Shown here: positions 32,663 to 41,893 of the stretch, one piece after another
Layout of the letters: the number at the start of each line of letters is the position of its first letter
Numbering within the stretch: position 1 is the stretch's first letter
Origin: Flavobacterium urocaniciphilum
GTDB taxonomy: Bacteria > Bacteroidota > Bacteroidia > Flavobacteriales > Flavobacteriaceae
NCBI RefSeq assembly: GCF_900110615.1
Contig: NZ_FOEI01000002.1
Span: forward strand, 527,859-591,858
DNA length: 64,000 bases
Direction of reading: 5' to 3'
Translations under genes and position numbers: made by a program
The notes under the pieces: generated by a model
Databases searched by the model: none
Told to the model about the DNA's origin: nothing
What the model saw: the letters and a program-made list of their open reading frames with translations, nothing else

Positions 32663-33265
32663 TTATAAATCTTCAATTAAAATTAAATAAAGATTTTTGT
32701 GACAACTTCCATAGTGTAAAAAATCTTCTTCACCCGTTTTTTCGAAATATTTTATAGCAGTTATATTTGTTGGGTATTCTTTATCGTATTTACTTTTGAT
32801 GTTTCTTAAACCATCACCTTTAGTCATTGAAAGCTGACTTGTAGAAGCAAAAACGATAATATTTGCAGGTAATTCGTCAATTTTATAATGTTTTAATTGT
32901 TTTGATGAAAATAAGATAGAACCTTCATCAGCAATTAAGTTTTCACATGAAGTAAAAAAGAAAGTTGGGTTGGTAACGTTTTGATATTCTAATTTGTTTT
33001 CAACTAAAAAATGAAATAATCTAGAATCAAAACATTGAACTTCGTTTTCAAACCAATCATTTTCTTCAAGAATATTTTCAAAATTTTCGTGTACTTCAGC
33101 CATATTTATACAATAGATGAATTTTCCACCATTATTTTTGAAATTTATGGTAAACAACTCGTCAATTGGCGTGTTAACGTCTGGCGTATATGGACTTTTT
33201 TGATTTTTTTTGTCTTGGTCTTCAACATCGTCCTGATTCCCAAATATTTTTTTAAAAATATTCAT
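32663..33265 (-). CDS. LUD domain (LutC/DUF162-like) protein
   Basis: A 200-residue protein. After a charged N-terminal tail (1-30) it has a Rossmann-like fold with FFFTSCENLIADEGSILFSS, NIIVFASTSQLSMTKGDGL and a final KNLYLILIEDL. The middle block matches the LUD domain of lactate-utilisation protein C, but the iron-sulfur partners LutA and LutB are absent. Bacteroidota genomes carry this gene beside cdsA, as here with no intergenic gap. Role unknown; a cytoplasmic ligand-binding function is inferred. Confidence 0.7.
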   Translation of the reverse strand: MNIFKKIFGNQDDVEDQDKKNQKSPYTPDVNTPIDELFTINFKNNGGKFIYCINMAEVHENFENILEENDWFENEVQCFDSRLFHFLVENKLEYQNVTNPTFFFTSCENLIADEGSILFSSKQLKHYKIDELPANIIVFASTSQLSMTKGDGLRNIKSKYDKEYPTNITAIKYFEKTGEEDFLHYGSCHKNLYLILIEDL

Positions 33266-33292
33266 TCTCTTTATCTTTCAGTTCTAAACATT

Positions 33293-33300
33293 CAAATATA
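33293..33300 (-). promoter_or_regulatory. -7 box before the LUD-cdsA-psd-ACBP operon
   Basis: TATATTTG on the minus strand, 28 nt upstream of the LUD start. No well-spaced TTG. With the terminator at 33301-33342, it suggests that the lipid genes are transcribed separately from ftsH. Confidence 0.45.
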
Positions 33301-33342
33301 AAAAAATCTTAACTTAAAATTACTTTCAAGCTAAGATTTTTT
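33301..33342 (-). terminator. Terminator after ftsH
   Basis: AAAAAATCTTA (33301-33311) pairs with TAAGATTTTTT (33332-33342), with further weak pairing in the loop. On the minus strand it follows the ftsH stop codon by about 20 bp and runs into T-rich DNA. Confidence 0.7.
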
Positions 33343-33361
33343 ACACAAAGTTGTTAATAAC

Positions 33362-35296
33362 TTATTCTTCTAATATTTCATGAATATTTTCGAAAGGTCT
33401 TTTTCCGAAAAGTTCTTCTAAATCGTCTTTGAAAATTACTTCTCTTTCAATTAAAATACTAGCTAATTTTTCTAACTTTTCTCTGTTTTCAGTTAAGATG
33501 GTAATTGCTCTTTGGTATTGTTCTTCAATGATTGCAGAAATCTCTTTATCAATAACTTGAGCGGTTTCTTCTGAGTATGGTTTTGAGAAATTATAATCAG
33601 TTTGTCCTGATGAATCGTAATAAGTAATGTTACCTAATTTATCATTTAAACCATAGATTGTAACCATCGCTCTAGCTTGTCTTGTAACTTTTTCTAAATC
33701 GCTCAATGCTCCTGTAGAAATTTTATCGAAAACTACTTTTTCTGCTGCTCTACCACCCATAGTTGCACACATTTCGTCTAACATTTGTTCTGTTCTTACG
33801 ATTTGTCTCTCTTCTGGTAAGTACCAAGCCGCTCCTAAACTTTGTCCACGAGGAACAATTGTTACTTTTACTAAAGGAGCTGCATATTTTAACATCCAGC
33901 TAACTGTAGCGTGTCCAGCTTCGTGAATTGCAATTGCGTGTTTTTCTTCTTTTGTGATGATTTTGTTTTTCTTTTCTAAACCACCAACAATTCTATCAAC
34001 TGCATCTAAGAAATCTTGTTTGTCTACAGCTTTTTTATCTTTTCTAGCAGCAACTAATGCAGCCTCGTTACAAACATTAGCAATATCTGCTCCAGAAAAA
34101 CCAGGTGTTTGTTTGGCTAAGAAATCAGTATCTAATTCTTCAGATTTTTTGATAGGTTTTAAGTGAACTTCAAAAATTTCCTTACGTTCTCTAATGTCTG
34201 GTAAATCTACATAAATTTGTCTGTCGAAACGTCCGGCACGCATTAAAGCTTTGTCTAAAACATCGGCTCTATTTGTAGCAGCTAAAACGATAACATTAGT
34301 ATTTGTTCCGAAACCATCCATTTCAGTTAATAACTGATTTAAGGTGTTTTCTCTTTCGTCATTACCACCAGACATGTTGTTTTTACCTCTAGCTCTACCA
34401 ACCGCATCGATTTCATCAATAAAAATGATTGCTGGAGATTTTTCTTTGGCTTGTTTGAATAAATCTCTAACACGAGAAGCTCCAACTCCCACAAACATTT
34501 CTACGAAATCGGATCCAGATAAAGAAAAGAAAGGTACGTTTGCTTCACCGGCAACGGCTTTTGCTAGTAATGTTTTACCTGTTCCTGGAGGTCCAACTAA
34601 TAAAGCTCCTTTAGGAATTTTACCTCCAATGTCAGTATATTTTTCAGGGTTTTTTAAGAATTCTACAATTTCTTGAATTTCTTCTTTTGCACCTTCTAAC
34701 CCAGCAACATTTTCAAAAGTTACTTTCGTGTCGTTTTTCTCGTCAAATAGTCTAGCTTTCGATTTTCCAATACTGAAAATTTGTCCGCCACCACCTGCGC
34801 CACCTGACATTCTTTTAGAAATGAAATAGAAGAATCCAATGAAAATAATGGTTGGTAATAATAATCCAACCCATTCACCCCAATTACTTGTAGGTTTTAA
34901 ATCGAAATCAGAAATAAGATTTTTCGCTTTAGCTTCTTCTAATCTTTTTTGAAATAACTCTAAGCTACCAACATCTTTAACGATATAATGTGGTCCTTTT
35001 TCATTAGTCAAATTTTTAAGTTTTTCATCTTTACTTGCTTTGTAAACAGCTGCTTTTAAAGTAATTTCCGCAGTATTTCCAGCGCTTGAAGTTAAAACAT
35101 CAACTTTTTCAATTTGATTTTTGTTTGTTAAATCATAAAATTTAGAAATTGAAGTCGGTTGCGGATAATTCATGTCAAAACCACCATTAAAGTAGTTTAT
35201 AATTAAAATTATTGAAATCGCAACTAAAGGAAAAAACCAAGGTCCAAGTTTTACAACTTTTATAACTGGTTTGTTTTTGTTATCTTTTTCTGACAT
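33362..35296 (-). CDS. ftsH: ATP-dependent zinc metalloprotease FtsH
   Basis: Membrane-bound AAA+ protease that removes damaged membrane proteins and short-lived regulators. The 644-residue protein has two N-terminal membrane helices (about 18-36 and 140-160) flanking a periplasmic domain. The AAA domain has Walker A GPPGTGKT, Walker [10 protein letters not shown] and the SRH region [19 protein letters not shown]. The Zn-binding HEAGH is in the protease domain, and the third ligand is the Asp in [10 protein letters not shown]. Its start is 6 bp after rsfS, with which it forms an operon. Confidence 0.98.
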   Translation of the reverse strand: MSEKDNKNKPVIKVVKLGPWFFPLVAISIILIINYFNGGFDMNYPQPTSISKFYDLTNKNQIEKVDVLTSSAGNTAEITLKAAVYKASKDEKLKNLTNEKGPHYIVKDVGSLELFQKRLEEAKAKNLISDFDLKPTSNWGEWVGLLLPTIIFIGFFYFISKRMSGGAGGGGQIFSIGKSKARLFDEKNDTKVTFENVAGLEGAKEEIQEIVEFLKNPEKYTDIGGKIPKGALLVGPPGTGKTLLAKAVAGEANVPFFSLSGSDFVEMFVGVGASRVRDLFKQAKEKSPAIIFIDEIDAVGRARGKNNMSGGNDERENTLNQLLTEMDGFGTNTNVIVLAATNRADVLDKALMRAGRFDRQIYVDLPDIRERKEIFEVHLKPIKKSEELDTDFLAKQTPGFSGADIANVCNEAALVAARKDKKAVDKQDFLDAVDRIVGGLEKKNKIITKEEKHAIAIHEAGHATVSWMLKYAAPLVKVTIVPRGQSLGAAWYLPEERQIVRTEQMLDEMCATMGGRAAEKVVFDKISTGALSDLEKVTRQARAMVTIYGLNDKLGNITYYDSSGQTDYNFSKPYSEETAQVIDKEISAIIEEQYQRAITILTENREKLEKLASILIEREVIFKDDLEELFGKRPFENIHEILEE

Positions 35297-35302
35297 ATTA
35301 GT

Positions 35303-35671
35303 TTAAAATTTATTTTCAAGTGAAGTAATTTTTGCATCACCCCACAAGCTTTCGATGTTATAATATTCTCTAATGTGTTTTTGGAATACATGAACAACAA
35401 TATTCACATAATCCATCAATACCCACTCGCCATTATCTGTTCCTTCTACATGCCAAGGCTTGTCTTTAAGTTCTTTAGAAACAACTTTTTGAACAGAATT
35501 TACAATAGCATTAACCTGAGTATTTGAGGTACCATTACAAATTACAAAATAATCACAAACTCTATTGTCTATTTCTCTTAAGTCTAGAATATCAACATCT
35601 ATTCCTTTTACATCTTCTATCCCTTTGATGATGTTGGTTAACAAATCATCAGTACTAATATTTTTTGTCAT
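35303..35671 (-). CDS. rsfS: Ribosome silencing factor RsfS
   Basis: Binds uL14 and keeps ribosomal subunits apart in starvation. The 122-residue protein shows KGIDVDILDLREIDNRVCDYFVICNGTSNTQVNAI and the ending GEWVLMDYVNIVVHVFQKHIREYYNIESLW, diagnostic for the RsfS/DUF143/Iojap family. It is the first gene of the rsfS-ftsH operon and is divergent from birA, with a -7 box TACCTTTG at 35693-35700. Confidence 0.95.
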   Translation of the reverse strand: MTKNISTDDLLTNIIKGIEDVKGIDVDILDLREIDNRVCDYFVICNGTSNTQVNAIVNSVQKVVSKELKDKPWHVEGTDNGEWVLMDYVNIVVHVFQKHIREYYNIESLWGDAKITSLENKF

Positions 35672-35692
35672 CTATTATTTTTTCGTTTTGTG

Positions 35693-35700
35693 CAAAGGTA
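35693..35700 (-). promoter_or_regulatory. -7 box TACCTTTG of rsfS-ftsH
   Basis: On the minus strand, 21 nt before the rsfS start codon. Perfect TAnnTTTG match. No TTG at the usual spacing. Confidence 0.5.
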
Positions 35701-35755
35701 TCATTTTTTGTTTTTACTTTTGAAACTTCAACCAAGTAATAGCAAAATTTCTTTT

Positions 35756-36487
35756 ATGCATATCATCAAACTCAATGCCATTGATTCAACAAATTCGTAT
35801 TTAAAAGAATTATCTTCTAAACAAGCGGTTGAAAATTTCACTGTTGTTTGGGCAGAAAATCAAACCAATGGTCGTGGACAACGCGGGTCGAATTGGGAAG
35901 TTGAAAGCGGTAAAAACCTTACATTCAGCGTTTTGATTAAAGATGTGCTGCAAAATTTCGAAGAAGTTTTTAATTTAAATGTGATAGTTGCTGTTTCAAT
36001 TTTTCAAACATTAACTGAATTAAAAATTCCTGAAATTAGTATTAAATGGGCTAACGACATTTTGTCAGAAAAAAAGAAGATTTGTGGCGTATTGATTGAA
36101 AATCAGTTTAAAAGTAGTTCAGAAATCTTATCGGTAATCGGAATTGGCATAAATGTGAATCAGGAAAATTTTATTAATTTACCTCAAGCAAGTTCAATTA
36201 AAAACATTACTCATAAAGATTGGAGTAAAGATGAAATATTAATTGCCTTTTTGAAAAAATTTCAGATTAATATTAATCGATACAAAAATGAAGGGTCGGA
36301 ATATTTTTGGGAAGTGTATCATGAAAACTTATTCAAAATAAATATTCCTTCAGCTTTTGAAGATAAAAACGGCGATAAATTTATGGGTATCATCAGAAAA
36401 GTGTTGTCAAACGGATTACTTCAAATTGAATTGGAAGACGACAGTTTGCAATTATTTGATATTAAAGAAGTAAAAATGCTTTATTAA
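35756..36487 (+). CDS. birA: Biotin--[acetyl-CoA-carboxylase] ligase
   Basis: Attaches biotin to the biotin carboxyl carrier protein. From the ATG at 35756, 243 residues: IDSTNSYLKEL, the ATP/biotin loop NGRGQRGSNWEV, SIKWANDILSEKKKICGVLIEN with the catalytic lysine, and IGIGINVNQ. The N-terminal helix-turn-helix of the bifunctional enzyme is lacking, so it is a ligase only, without repressor function. A longer frame from 35690 passes through the region just upstream of the rsfS promoter and starts with a hydrophobic stretch without family match, so it was rejected. A C-terminal SH3-like domain is present. Confidence 0.9.
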   Translation: MHIIKLNAIDSTNSYLKELSSKQAVENFTVVWAENQTNGRGQRGSNWEVESGKNLTFSVLIKDVLQNFEEVFNLNVIVAVSIFQTLTELKIPEISIKWANDILSEKKKICGVLIENQFKSSSEILSVIGIGINVNQENFINLPQASSIKNITHKDWSKDEILIAFLKKFQININRYKNEGSEYFWEVYHENLFKINIPSAFEDKNGDKFMGIIRKVLSNGLLQIELEDDSLQLFDIKEVKMLY

Positions 36488-36489
36488 AA

Positions 36490-36579
36490 TAAATCCCAAT
36501 ATCTAAATCCCAAATACCAAATTCCAAATCGTAAATCTCAAATTCCAAATCGTAAATCCCAAATCGTAAATCGTAAATA
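36490..36579. repeat. Degenerate AAATCCCAAATTCC/AAATCGTAAATC tandem repeat
   Basis: About 90 bp of interleaved short words (AAATCCC, CAAATTCC, AAATCGT) in the 179-bp gap between birA and ccsBA. The words vary in order and so form no single clean period. No reading frame of note. The -7 box of ccsBA (36632-36639) lies to its right. Confidence 0.7.
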
Positions 36580-36631
36580 GTTTTAACATCAAATTATAAA
36601 TTGTAATTTCTAAATTCTAATTTCTATTCTG

Positions 36632-36639
36632 TACATTTG
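36632..36639 (+). promoter_or_regulatory. -7 box TACATTTG of ccsBA
   Basis: Perfect TAnnTTTG match 27 nt before the ATG at 36667, located inside a longer possible frame starting at a TTG (36637). This favours the ATG as the real start. Confidence 0.5.
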
Positions 36640-36666
36640 CACTACTTTAAAAAAAGACTGCATTTT

Positions 36667-39600
36667 ATGTTACAAAAAATACTTTCAGGACTATATTCTA
36701 CACGTTTAATGGCGATTTTATTTATTGGTTTTGCTGGCGCAATGGCAGCAGGAACTTTTATTGAAGATGCCTACAATACTGAAACAGCAAGAATTATTAT
36801 TTACAATACATGGTGGTTTGAAGCTATTATGTTTTTATTTGTGATAAATTTTTTTGGAAATATCAAAAGATATCAATTGTATAAAAAAGAAAAATGGGCA
36901 ACCTTGTTATTACACTTGTCGTTCATTTTTATCATTATTGGAGCATTTGTAACCAGATATATCAGTTATGAAGGATTAATGCCTATTCGTGAAGGCGAAT
37001 CTTCAAATATTTTTTATTCAGACATGCCACATTTCACAGCTTTAGTAGATGGTGAATACAATGGTGAAATGAGTCGAAAAAGAATTGAAAAACAAATGTT
37101 GTTGTCTCAAGCAACAAATAATTCTTTTAATTATTCAGATAAATTTAATGAAACGCCATTCGAAATTGAATTGCAACAATTTATCATGAATGCTTCCAAT
37201 ACATTTGTACCATCTAAAAATGGAGATTTGTACATTAAATTAGTTGAAGCAAGTGCTGGAAGCAGAAAAGAACATTATTTAAAAGAAGGAGAATTAAAAA
37301 ACATCAATAATATTTTATTTGCGTTTAATAAGTTTACGCAAGGTGCTGTAAATATTTCTAAAATTTCTGAAGCGTATACTATACAAATGCCTTTTGATGG
37401 TAATTTCATGCGAATGGCTGATAAATTTCAAGGAACTGTTTCTAAAGATCAAGCAAGTCCGTTAATGTTCCGTTCATTGTATAATGCCGGTGGAAGTCAG
37501 TTTGTATTTCCAGAATTAGCGCAAAAAGGAGAAATTGTTTTAAAATCGAATAACGATTATAAAGACAAAAAGACAGATGATGCAATTGTGGTAAAAGTAA
37601 CTTCACAAGGGAAAGAAGAAATTGTAACCTTATTAGGTTCAAAAGGAAAACAAGGCGAACCAAAAAGCTTCAAATTGGGTAAATTAGATTTTACTTTAAT
37701 GTACGGAAGTAAAGTTCATGAATTACCTTTCTCAATTAAATTAGAAGATTTTATTGCAGATAAATTCCCTGGTACAGAAAAAAGTTATTCTGCTTATAAA
37801 AGTAAGTTAGAAATTCAAGATAAACAGAAATCGAAAACATTTAAGGATAGTGTTTTTATGAATAATATTCTAGATTATAGAGAATACCGTTTCTTTCAAG
37901 CTAGTTTTGATCCAGATGAAAAAGGTACTGTTCTTTCTGTAAATCACGATTTTTGGGGAACTTGGATTACTTACATTGGATATTTCTTATTATACTTTGG
38001 CTTAATGGCTATTTTATTTGATAAAAACACTCGTTTTAATGATTTGAAAAAGAAATTAGATAAAATTCGTGCGAAAAAACAAGCGTTAACTGCATTGTTG
38101 TTTTTCTTCGGATTATTTGGTTTTGCACAAGATAATCATGCGGGACATAATCATGATGCTCATTCAGAGCGTATTGAAAAGCCTGCGATGCCAACCGCTG
38201 AACAATCTTTAAAACAAATTAAGAAGTTTGTAGTTTCGAAAGAACATGCGGAACAATTTGGTCGTTTAGTTATTCAAGATATCAGCGGAAGAATGAAACC
38301 GGTAAATACGTTTTCTTCTGAATTACTTCGTAAAGTTTCTAAAAATGATACGTTTGAAGGTATGACATCCGATCAGGTGTTAATTTCAATGAATCATTTT
38401 CCAGAGTTTTGGTATCAAATCCCAATCATATATTTAAAAAGAGGAAACGATAGTATTCGTAAAATTATTGGTGTAGATAAAGATGTAAAATATGCGCCGC
38501 TTATAAGCTTTTTTGATGAATTTGGAAATTATAAATTAACAAAACAAGCAGAAGATGCTTATAAAGAAGCAATTCCAAATCAGTTTCAAAAAGATTTTAT
38601 CGATGCAGATAAGAAAGTAAACTTATTATATTCGGCTATTAGCGGGCAAATTTTGAAAGTTTTCCCAATTCCAAACGATAAAAATAATAAATGGGCTTCT
38701 TATTTAGAATTGAGTCATGCTACTAACACAAATTTGGATACTGTAAAAAATATCATTCCATTTTACTTTAGTGAAGCAGGTAAAGCCACCCAATCTAAAA
38801 ATTATAAAAATGCAGAAAGTTTATTAAAAGGGTTGTCAAATTACCAAAAGAAATTTGGTGGTAAAGTAATGCTTTCTGAAGATAAAATAAATACAGAGAT
38901 TTTATACAATAAATACGATATTTTCAAGAAGTTATTCTCTTGGTATATGTATGCTGGAGTATTAATGTTTGTTTTTGTTATCGTTAAAATATTTAGTGAT
39001 AAGAAATGGGTTAATGTTGCAATAAAAGTATTTCACGGAATAATTATTTTATTATTTCTTTTACACTTAGTTGGATTAATTGCTCGTTGGTATATTTCTG
39101 GACACGCTCCTTGGTCTGATGCTTATGAAAGTATGATTTATGTAGGTTGGGCAACCATGTTTTTCGGTTTAGCTTTCGGAAGAAAATCAGAATTAACTGT
39201 TGCATCTACAACTTTTGTTGCGTCAATTATTTTAATGGTTGCACATTGGAATTGGATGGATCCAAGTATTGCCAACTTACAACCTGTATTAAATTCATAT
39301 TGGTTAATGATTCACGTTGCAGTTATTGTAGCGAGTTACGGACCATTTACGTTAGGAATGATATTAGGTTTAGTTGCTTTATTCTTAATGATTTTCACAA
39401 ATAAGAACAACAAAAAGAAAATTGAATTAAGCATTAAAGAAATTACCTATATCAATGAAATGGCATTAACGGTTGGATTAGTTATGCTGACCATTGGTAA
39501 CTTCCTTGGAGGACAATGGGCTAACGAAAGTTGGGGTCGTTATTGGGGTTGGGATCCAAAAGAAACTTGGGCTTTAATTAGTATCATGGTTTATGCTTTT

Positions 39601-39840
39601 GTAATTCATGCACGTTTTGTACCAGCTTTACGCGGATTGTTTGCTTATAACTTTATGTCGGTTTTAGCTTTTGCAAGTATCTTAATGACTTATTTTGGAG
39701 TAAACTTTCACTTAAGCGGATTGCATTCTTATGCTTCTGGAGAAGAACAAAATGTAGTTTATTACGCTTACGCATTAGCAATTGTATTAGCTATTTCAGC
39801 TATTGCTTATTTTCAATTCAAAAGGTTTTATAAAAAATAA
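36667..39840 (+). CDS. ccsBA: Fused ResB/CcsA cytochrome c biogenesis protein
   Basis: Exports haem and attaches it to apocytochromes c (system II). The 1057-residue protein begins with the ResB/CcsB-like part: four membrane helices and a large periplasmic region. A CcsA half follows, with WGWDPKETWALIS, the tryptophan-rich haem-handling motif, near residue 965, and many membrane helices in the last 330 residues. Conserved periplasmic histidines (for example HAPWSDAYESM and GVNFHLSGLHS) flank it. The fusion is usual in Bacteroidota. It fits the presence of c-type haem proteins such as the peroxidase at 7248. Preceded by a repeat and a -7 box, followed by a terminator. Confidence 0.95.
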   Translation: MLQKILSGLYSTRLMAILFIGFAGAMAAGTFIEDAYNTETARIIIYNTWWFEAIMFLFVINFFGNIKRYQLYKKEKWATLLLHLSFIFIIIGAFVTRYISYEGLMPIREGESSNIFYSDMPHFTALVDGEYNGEMSRKRIEKQMLLSQATNNSFNYSDKFNETPFEIELQQFIMNASNTFVPSKNGDLYIKLVEASAGSRKEHYLKEGELKNINNILFAFNKFTQGAVNISKISEAYTIQMPFDGNFMRMADKFQGTVSKDQASPLMFRSLYNAGGSQFVFPELAQKGEIVLKSNNDYKDKKTDDAIVVKVTSQGKEEIVTLLGSKGKQGEPKSFKLGKLDFTLMYGSKVHELPFSIKLEDFIADKFPGTEKSYSAYKSKLEIQDKQKSKTFKDSVFMNNILDYREYRFFQASFDPDEKGTVLSVNHDFWGTWITYIGYFLLYFGLMAILFDKNTRFNDLKKKLDKIRAKKQALTALLFFFGLFGFAQDNHAGHNHDAHSERIEKPAMPTAEQSLKQIKKFVVSKEHAEQFGRLVIQDISGRMKPVNTFSSELLRKVSKNDTFEGMTSDQVLISMNHFPEFWYQIPIIYLKRGNDSIRKIIGVDKDVKYAPLISFFDEFGNYKLTKQAEDAYKEAIPNQFQKDFIDADKKVNLLYSAISGQILKVFPIPNDKNNKWASYLELSHATNTNLDTVKNIIPFYFSEAGKATQSKNYKNAESLLKGLSNYQKKFGGKVMLSEDKINTEILYNKYDIFKKLFSWYMYAGVLMFVFVIVKIFSDKKWVNVAIKVFHGIIILLFLLHLVGLIARWYISGHAPWSDAYESMIYVGWATMFFGLAFGRKSELTVASTTFVASIILMVAHWNWMDPSIANLQPVLNSYWLMIHVAVIVASYGPFTLGMILGLVALFLMIFTNKNNKKKIELSIKEITYINEMALTVGLVMLTIGNFLGGQWANESWGRYWGWDPKETWALISIMVYAFVIHARFVPALRGLFAYNFMSVLAFASILMTYFGVNFHLSGLHSYASGEEQNVVYYAYALAIVLAISAIAYFQFKRFYKK

Positions 39841-39860
39841 ATACAGATTACAATATTTAT

Positions 39861-39897
39861 CGCAGATTCACAGATGAAATATTTCTGAGAATCTGCG
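39861..39897 (+). terminator. Terminator after ccsBA
   Basis: CGCAGATTCACAGA (39861-39874) and TCTGAGAATCTGCG (39884-39897) pair with a single mismatch in 14, then a long T-run. Confidence 0.85.
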
Positions 39898-39954
39898 TTT
39901 TTTTTATACTAAAAATGACATATTGTCGTTTATTTCTTATAAAGCAAATCATCA

Positions 39955-40554
39955 ATGAAATCAAAGTTAGCAGTCATTTTATCATTAATTGGAATTACTA
40001 TTTTAAGTAATTTCTATTTAAAAGGGAATTCAAGTAACATAGAAAAGGAAATTTCTCGGACATCTACAAAAGCAGAAGAAATAAAATCATTTTTAAAGAA
40101 AAACACTAAGTATAACAACGATATTTTCTTTCTTTTGGATATGAAAATACCTTCTAATAAAAATCGTTTTTTTGTATATGATGCCAAGAAAAATACAATT
40201 ACAGATTCAGGTTTGGTAGCACATGGTTCGGGCTCAGATACGGAAAATGGTGAATTGAAATTTAGTAATACCGATGGATCTTTAATGACATCTTTAGGAA
40301 AATATTCTATTGGAAATTCATATAACGGAACTTTTGGAAAAGCTTATAAAATGTATGGTTTAGACACGTCAAATAGTAATGCTTTTATTAGAAATATTGT
40401 GTTACATGCTCATGAAAAAATGCCGTATGAAGAACAAAAATCGCCTATAATTTTAAGTTGGGGTTGTCCAATGGTAAACGAAAAGTTTTATCTTAGAATT
40501 CAAAATATACTAGATAAATCAGACAAAAGCGTATTGATGTATATTTATTATTAA
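39955..40554 (+). CDS. Murein L,D-transpeptidase catalytic-domain family protein (YkuD_2)
   Basis: A 199-residue protein with an N-terminal signal or anchor (SKLAVILSLIGITILSNFYL). The catalytic region resembles the YkuD_2 family: FFVYDAKKNTITDSGLVAHGSGSD, NIVLHAHEKMPYEEQKSP with the His, and SWGCPMVNEKFYL with the nucleophilic Cys in the S-x-G-C pattern. It would act in the periplasm on peptidoglycan crosslinks. The family has few tested members, so the exact reaction is inferred. The gene stands alone, with the ccsBA terminator upstream. Confidence 0.82.
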   Translation: MKSKLAVILSLIGITILSNFYLKGNSSNIEKEISRTSTKAEEIKSFLKKNTKYNNDIFFLLDMKIPSNKNRFFVYDAKKNTITDSGLVAHGSGSDTENGELKFSNTDGSLMTSLGKYSIGNSYNGTFGKAYKMYGLDTSNSNAFIRNIVLHAHEKMPYEEQKSPIILSWGCPMVNEKFYLRIQNILDKSDKSVLMYIYY

Positions 40555-40629
40555 TTTCAAAAAAGACATTTTTAATATATCATTAACGTAGTTTAGAATT
40601 GTTTTTACTACTTTTGAAAGAAAAACATT

Positions 40630-41232
40630 ATGCAACTATTTCATTCATTTACAGCAGTTTTGCTTTTACTTTTTGCTTGCAACAATAATGCAAAAGTTAC
40701 TTTGAATAATGATGTTCAAACTCAAAAAAATATGAAAACGACAATTGAAAAACCTTCAGTATACAATTTTAAAGTAAAAGATTTATCGGGTAACGATTTT
40801 GACTTTGCGACTTTAAAAGGAAAAAAAATAATGATTGTTAATACAGCATCTGAATGCGGATTAACACCACAATACGAACAATTACAAGCACTTTACAATA
40901 AATACAGCGACAGAAATTTTGTAATTATTGGTTTTCCAGCTAATAATTTTGGCGCTCAAGAACCTGGAACTAACGAAGAAATTGGCGCTTTTTGTAAAAA
41001 GAATTATGGTGTGACTTTTCCAATGATGTCGAAAATTTCAGTTAAAGGTGATGATATGCATGAAATTTATCAATTCTTAACTCAAAAAGCTAAAAATGGA
41101 TTTGCTGATAGCGTTGTGGAATGGAATTTTCAAAAATATTTAATCGATGAAAACGGACAATTAGTGAACGTAATTTCACCAAGAACTTTGCCAAATGATA
41201 AAGATATTATCAGTTGGATAGAAGAAAAATAA
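40630..41232 (+). CDS. Glutathione peroxidase-like thiol peroxidase, envelope-targeted
   Basis: A 200-residue thioredoxin-fold peroxidase: NTASECGLTPQYEQLQALYNKY (peroxidatic Cys instead of selenocysteine), FPANNFGAQEPGTNEEI (Gln), and VEWNFQKYLID (Trp, Asn). These residues form the catalytic tetrad. An N-terminal hydrophobic stretch ends LLLFACNNN, a likely lipobox, so the enzyme should be lipid-anchored outside the cytoplasm. A second Cys at FCKKNYG suggests a thioredoxin-dependent enzyme. An internal ATG at 40732 could give a cytosolic form, but the lipobox argues for the long start. Confidence 0.88.
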   Translation: MQLFHSFTAVLLLLFACNNNAKVTLNNDVQTQKNMKTTIEKPSVYNFKVKDLSGNDFDFATLKGKKIMIVNTASECGLTPQYEQLQALYNKYSDRNFVIIGFPANNFGAQEPGTNEEIGAFCKKNYGVTFPMMSKISVKGDDMHEIYQFLTQKAKNGFADSVVEWNFQKYLIDENGQLVNVISPRTLPNDKDIISWIEEK

Positions 41233-41255
41233 GTATTTAATGGTCTGTTTTTTAA

Positions 41256-41291
41256 AAATCCCAAATTCCATAAAATTGGAATTTGGGATTT
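41256..41291. terminator. Bidirectional terminator
   Basis: Fifteen-base perfect arms AAATCCCAAATTCCA (41256-41270) and TGGAATTTGGGATTT (41277-41291) with a 6-nt loop. It ends the peroxidase gene and the convergent GNAT gene. Confidence 0.85.
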
Positions 41292-41308
41292 ATTTTTTTG
41301 GAATTTCT

Positions 41309-41803
41309 TTATAACATTTTCTGCATGAATACAGAATGCAACCAACGATCAAATTTAAAACCTGTTTCTTTTAAAAAACCTGCTTTTTCAAAACCGAATT
41401 TTTCATGAAATGTGATACTGCTTACATTTTCAGAATCAATTACGCCAATCATTGTGTGTAAACCTTGCTTTTTGGCTAAAGCAATTAATTCGGTAAGTAA
41501 CATGTTTCCAATTCCTTTCCCAATATGGTTTTTATTAGCATAAACTGAATGTTCCACTGTGAATTTATAAGCTTCTCTAAAACGAAATTCACTGTAATAT
41601 CCAAATCCAACTACTTCATTATTTATTTCGGCAACAATAACTGGAAATCCCTTTTGTAATTTTTCTTCAAAAATTAATTTTTGCTGATCTAAACTTCTTG
41701 GTTTATAATCATATAGCGCAACACCATTTAATATTTGGTCGTTAATAATTTCTAATATTGCTGAACAATCTTCAGTTTGATACTTTCGAATTATTGTATT
41801 CAT
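41309..41803 (-). CDS. GNAT family N-acetyltransferase
   Basis: A 164-residue acetyltransferase from the ATG at 41803; a TTG two codons upstream is less likely. The acetyl-CoA site has the motif-A pattern NKNHIGKGIGNMLLTELIALA (R/Q-x-x-G-x-G/A), preceded by VVGFGYYSEFRFREAYKFTVEHSVYV-like strands, and ends with ENVSSITFHEKFGFEKAGFLKETGFKFDRWLHSVFMQK. That architecture resembles phosphinothricin/methionine sulfone acetyltransferases. The natural substrate is unknown. It is convergent with the peroxidase gene. Confidence 0.85.
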   Translation of the reverse strand: MNTIIRKYQTEDCSAILEIINDQILNGVALYDYKPRSLDQQKLIFEEKLQKGFPVIVAEINNEVVGFGYYSEFRFREAYKFTVEHSVYANKNHIGKGIGNMLLTELIALAKKQGLHTMIGVIDSENVSSITFHEKFGFEKAGFLKETGFKFDRWLHSVFMQKML

Positions 41804-41893
41804 TGGCAAGTATTTATTTATCCAATAAAAGTATAAAAAATGTGGGTAAATTTGTAAGTTTGTAGTTGAAAAATTAATTTCAAATCACATCAA

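Noticed and set aside
36490..36579. AAATCCC/AAATCGT repeat as a CRISPR array
   Set aside because: Irregular words with no spacer of constant length and no cas genes.
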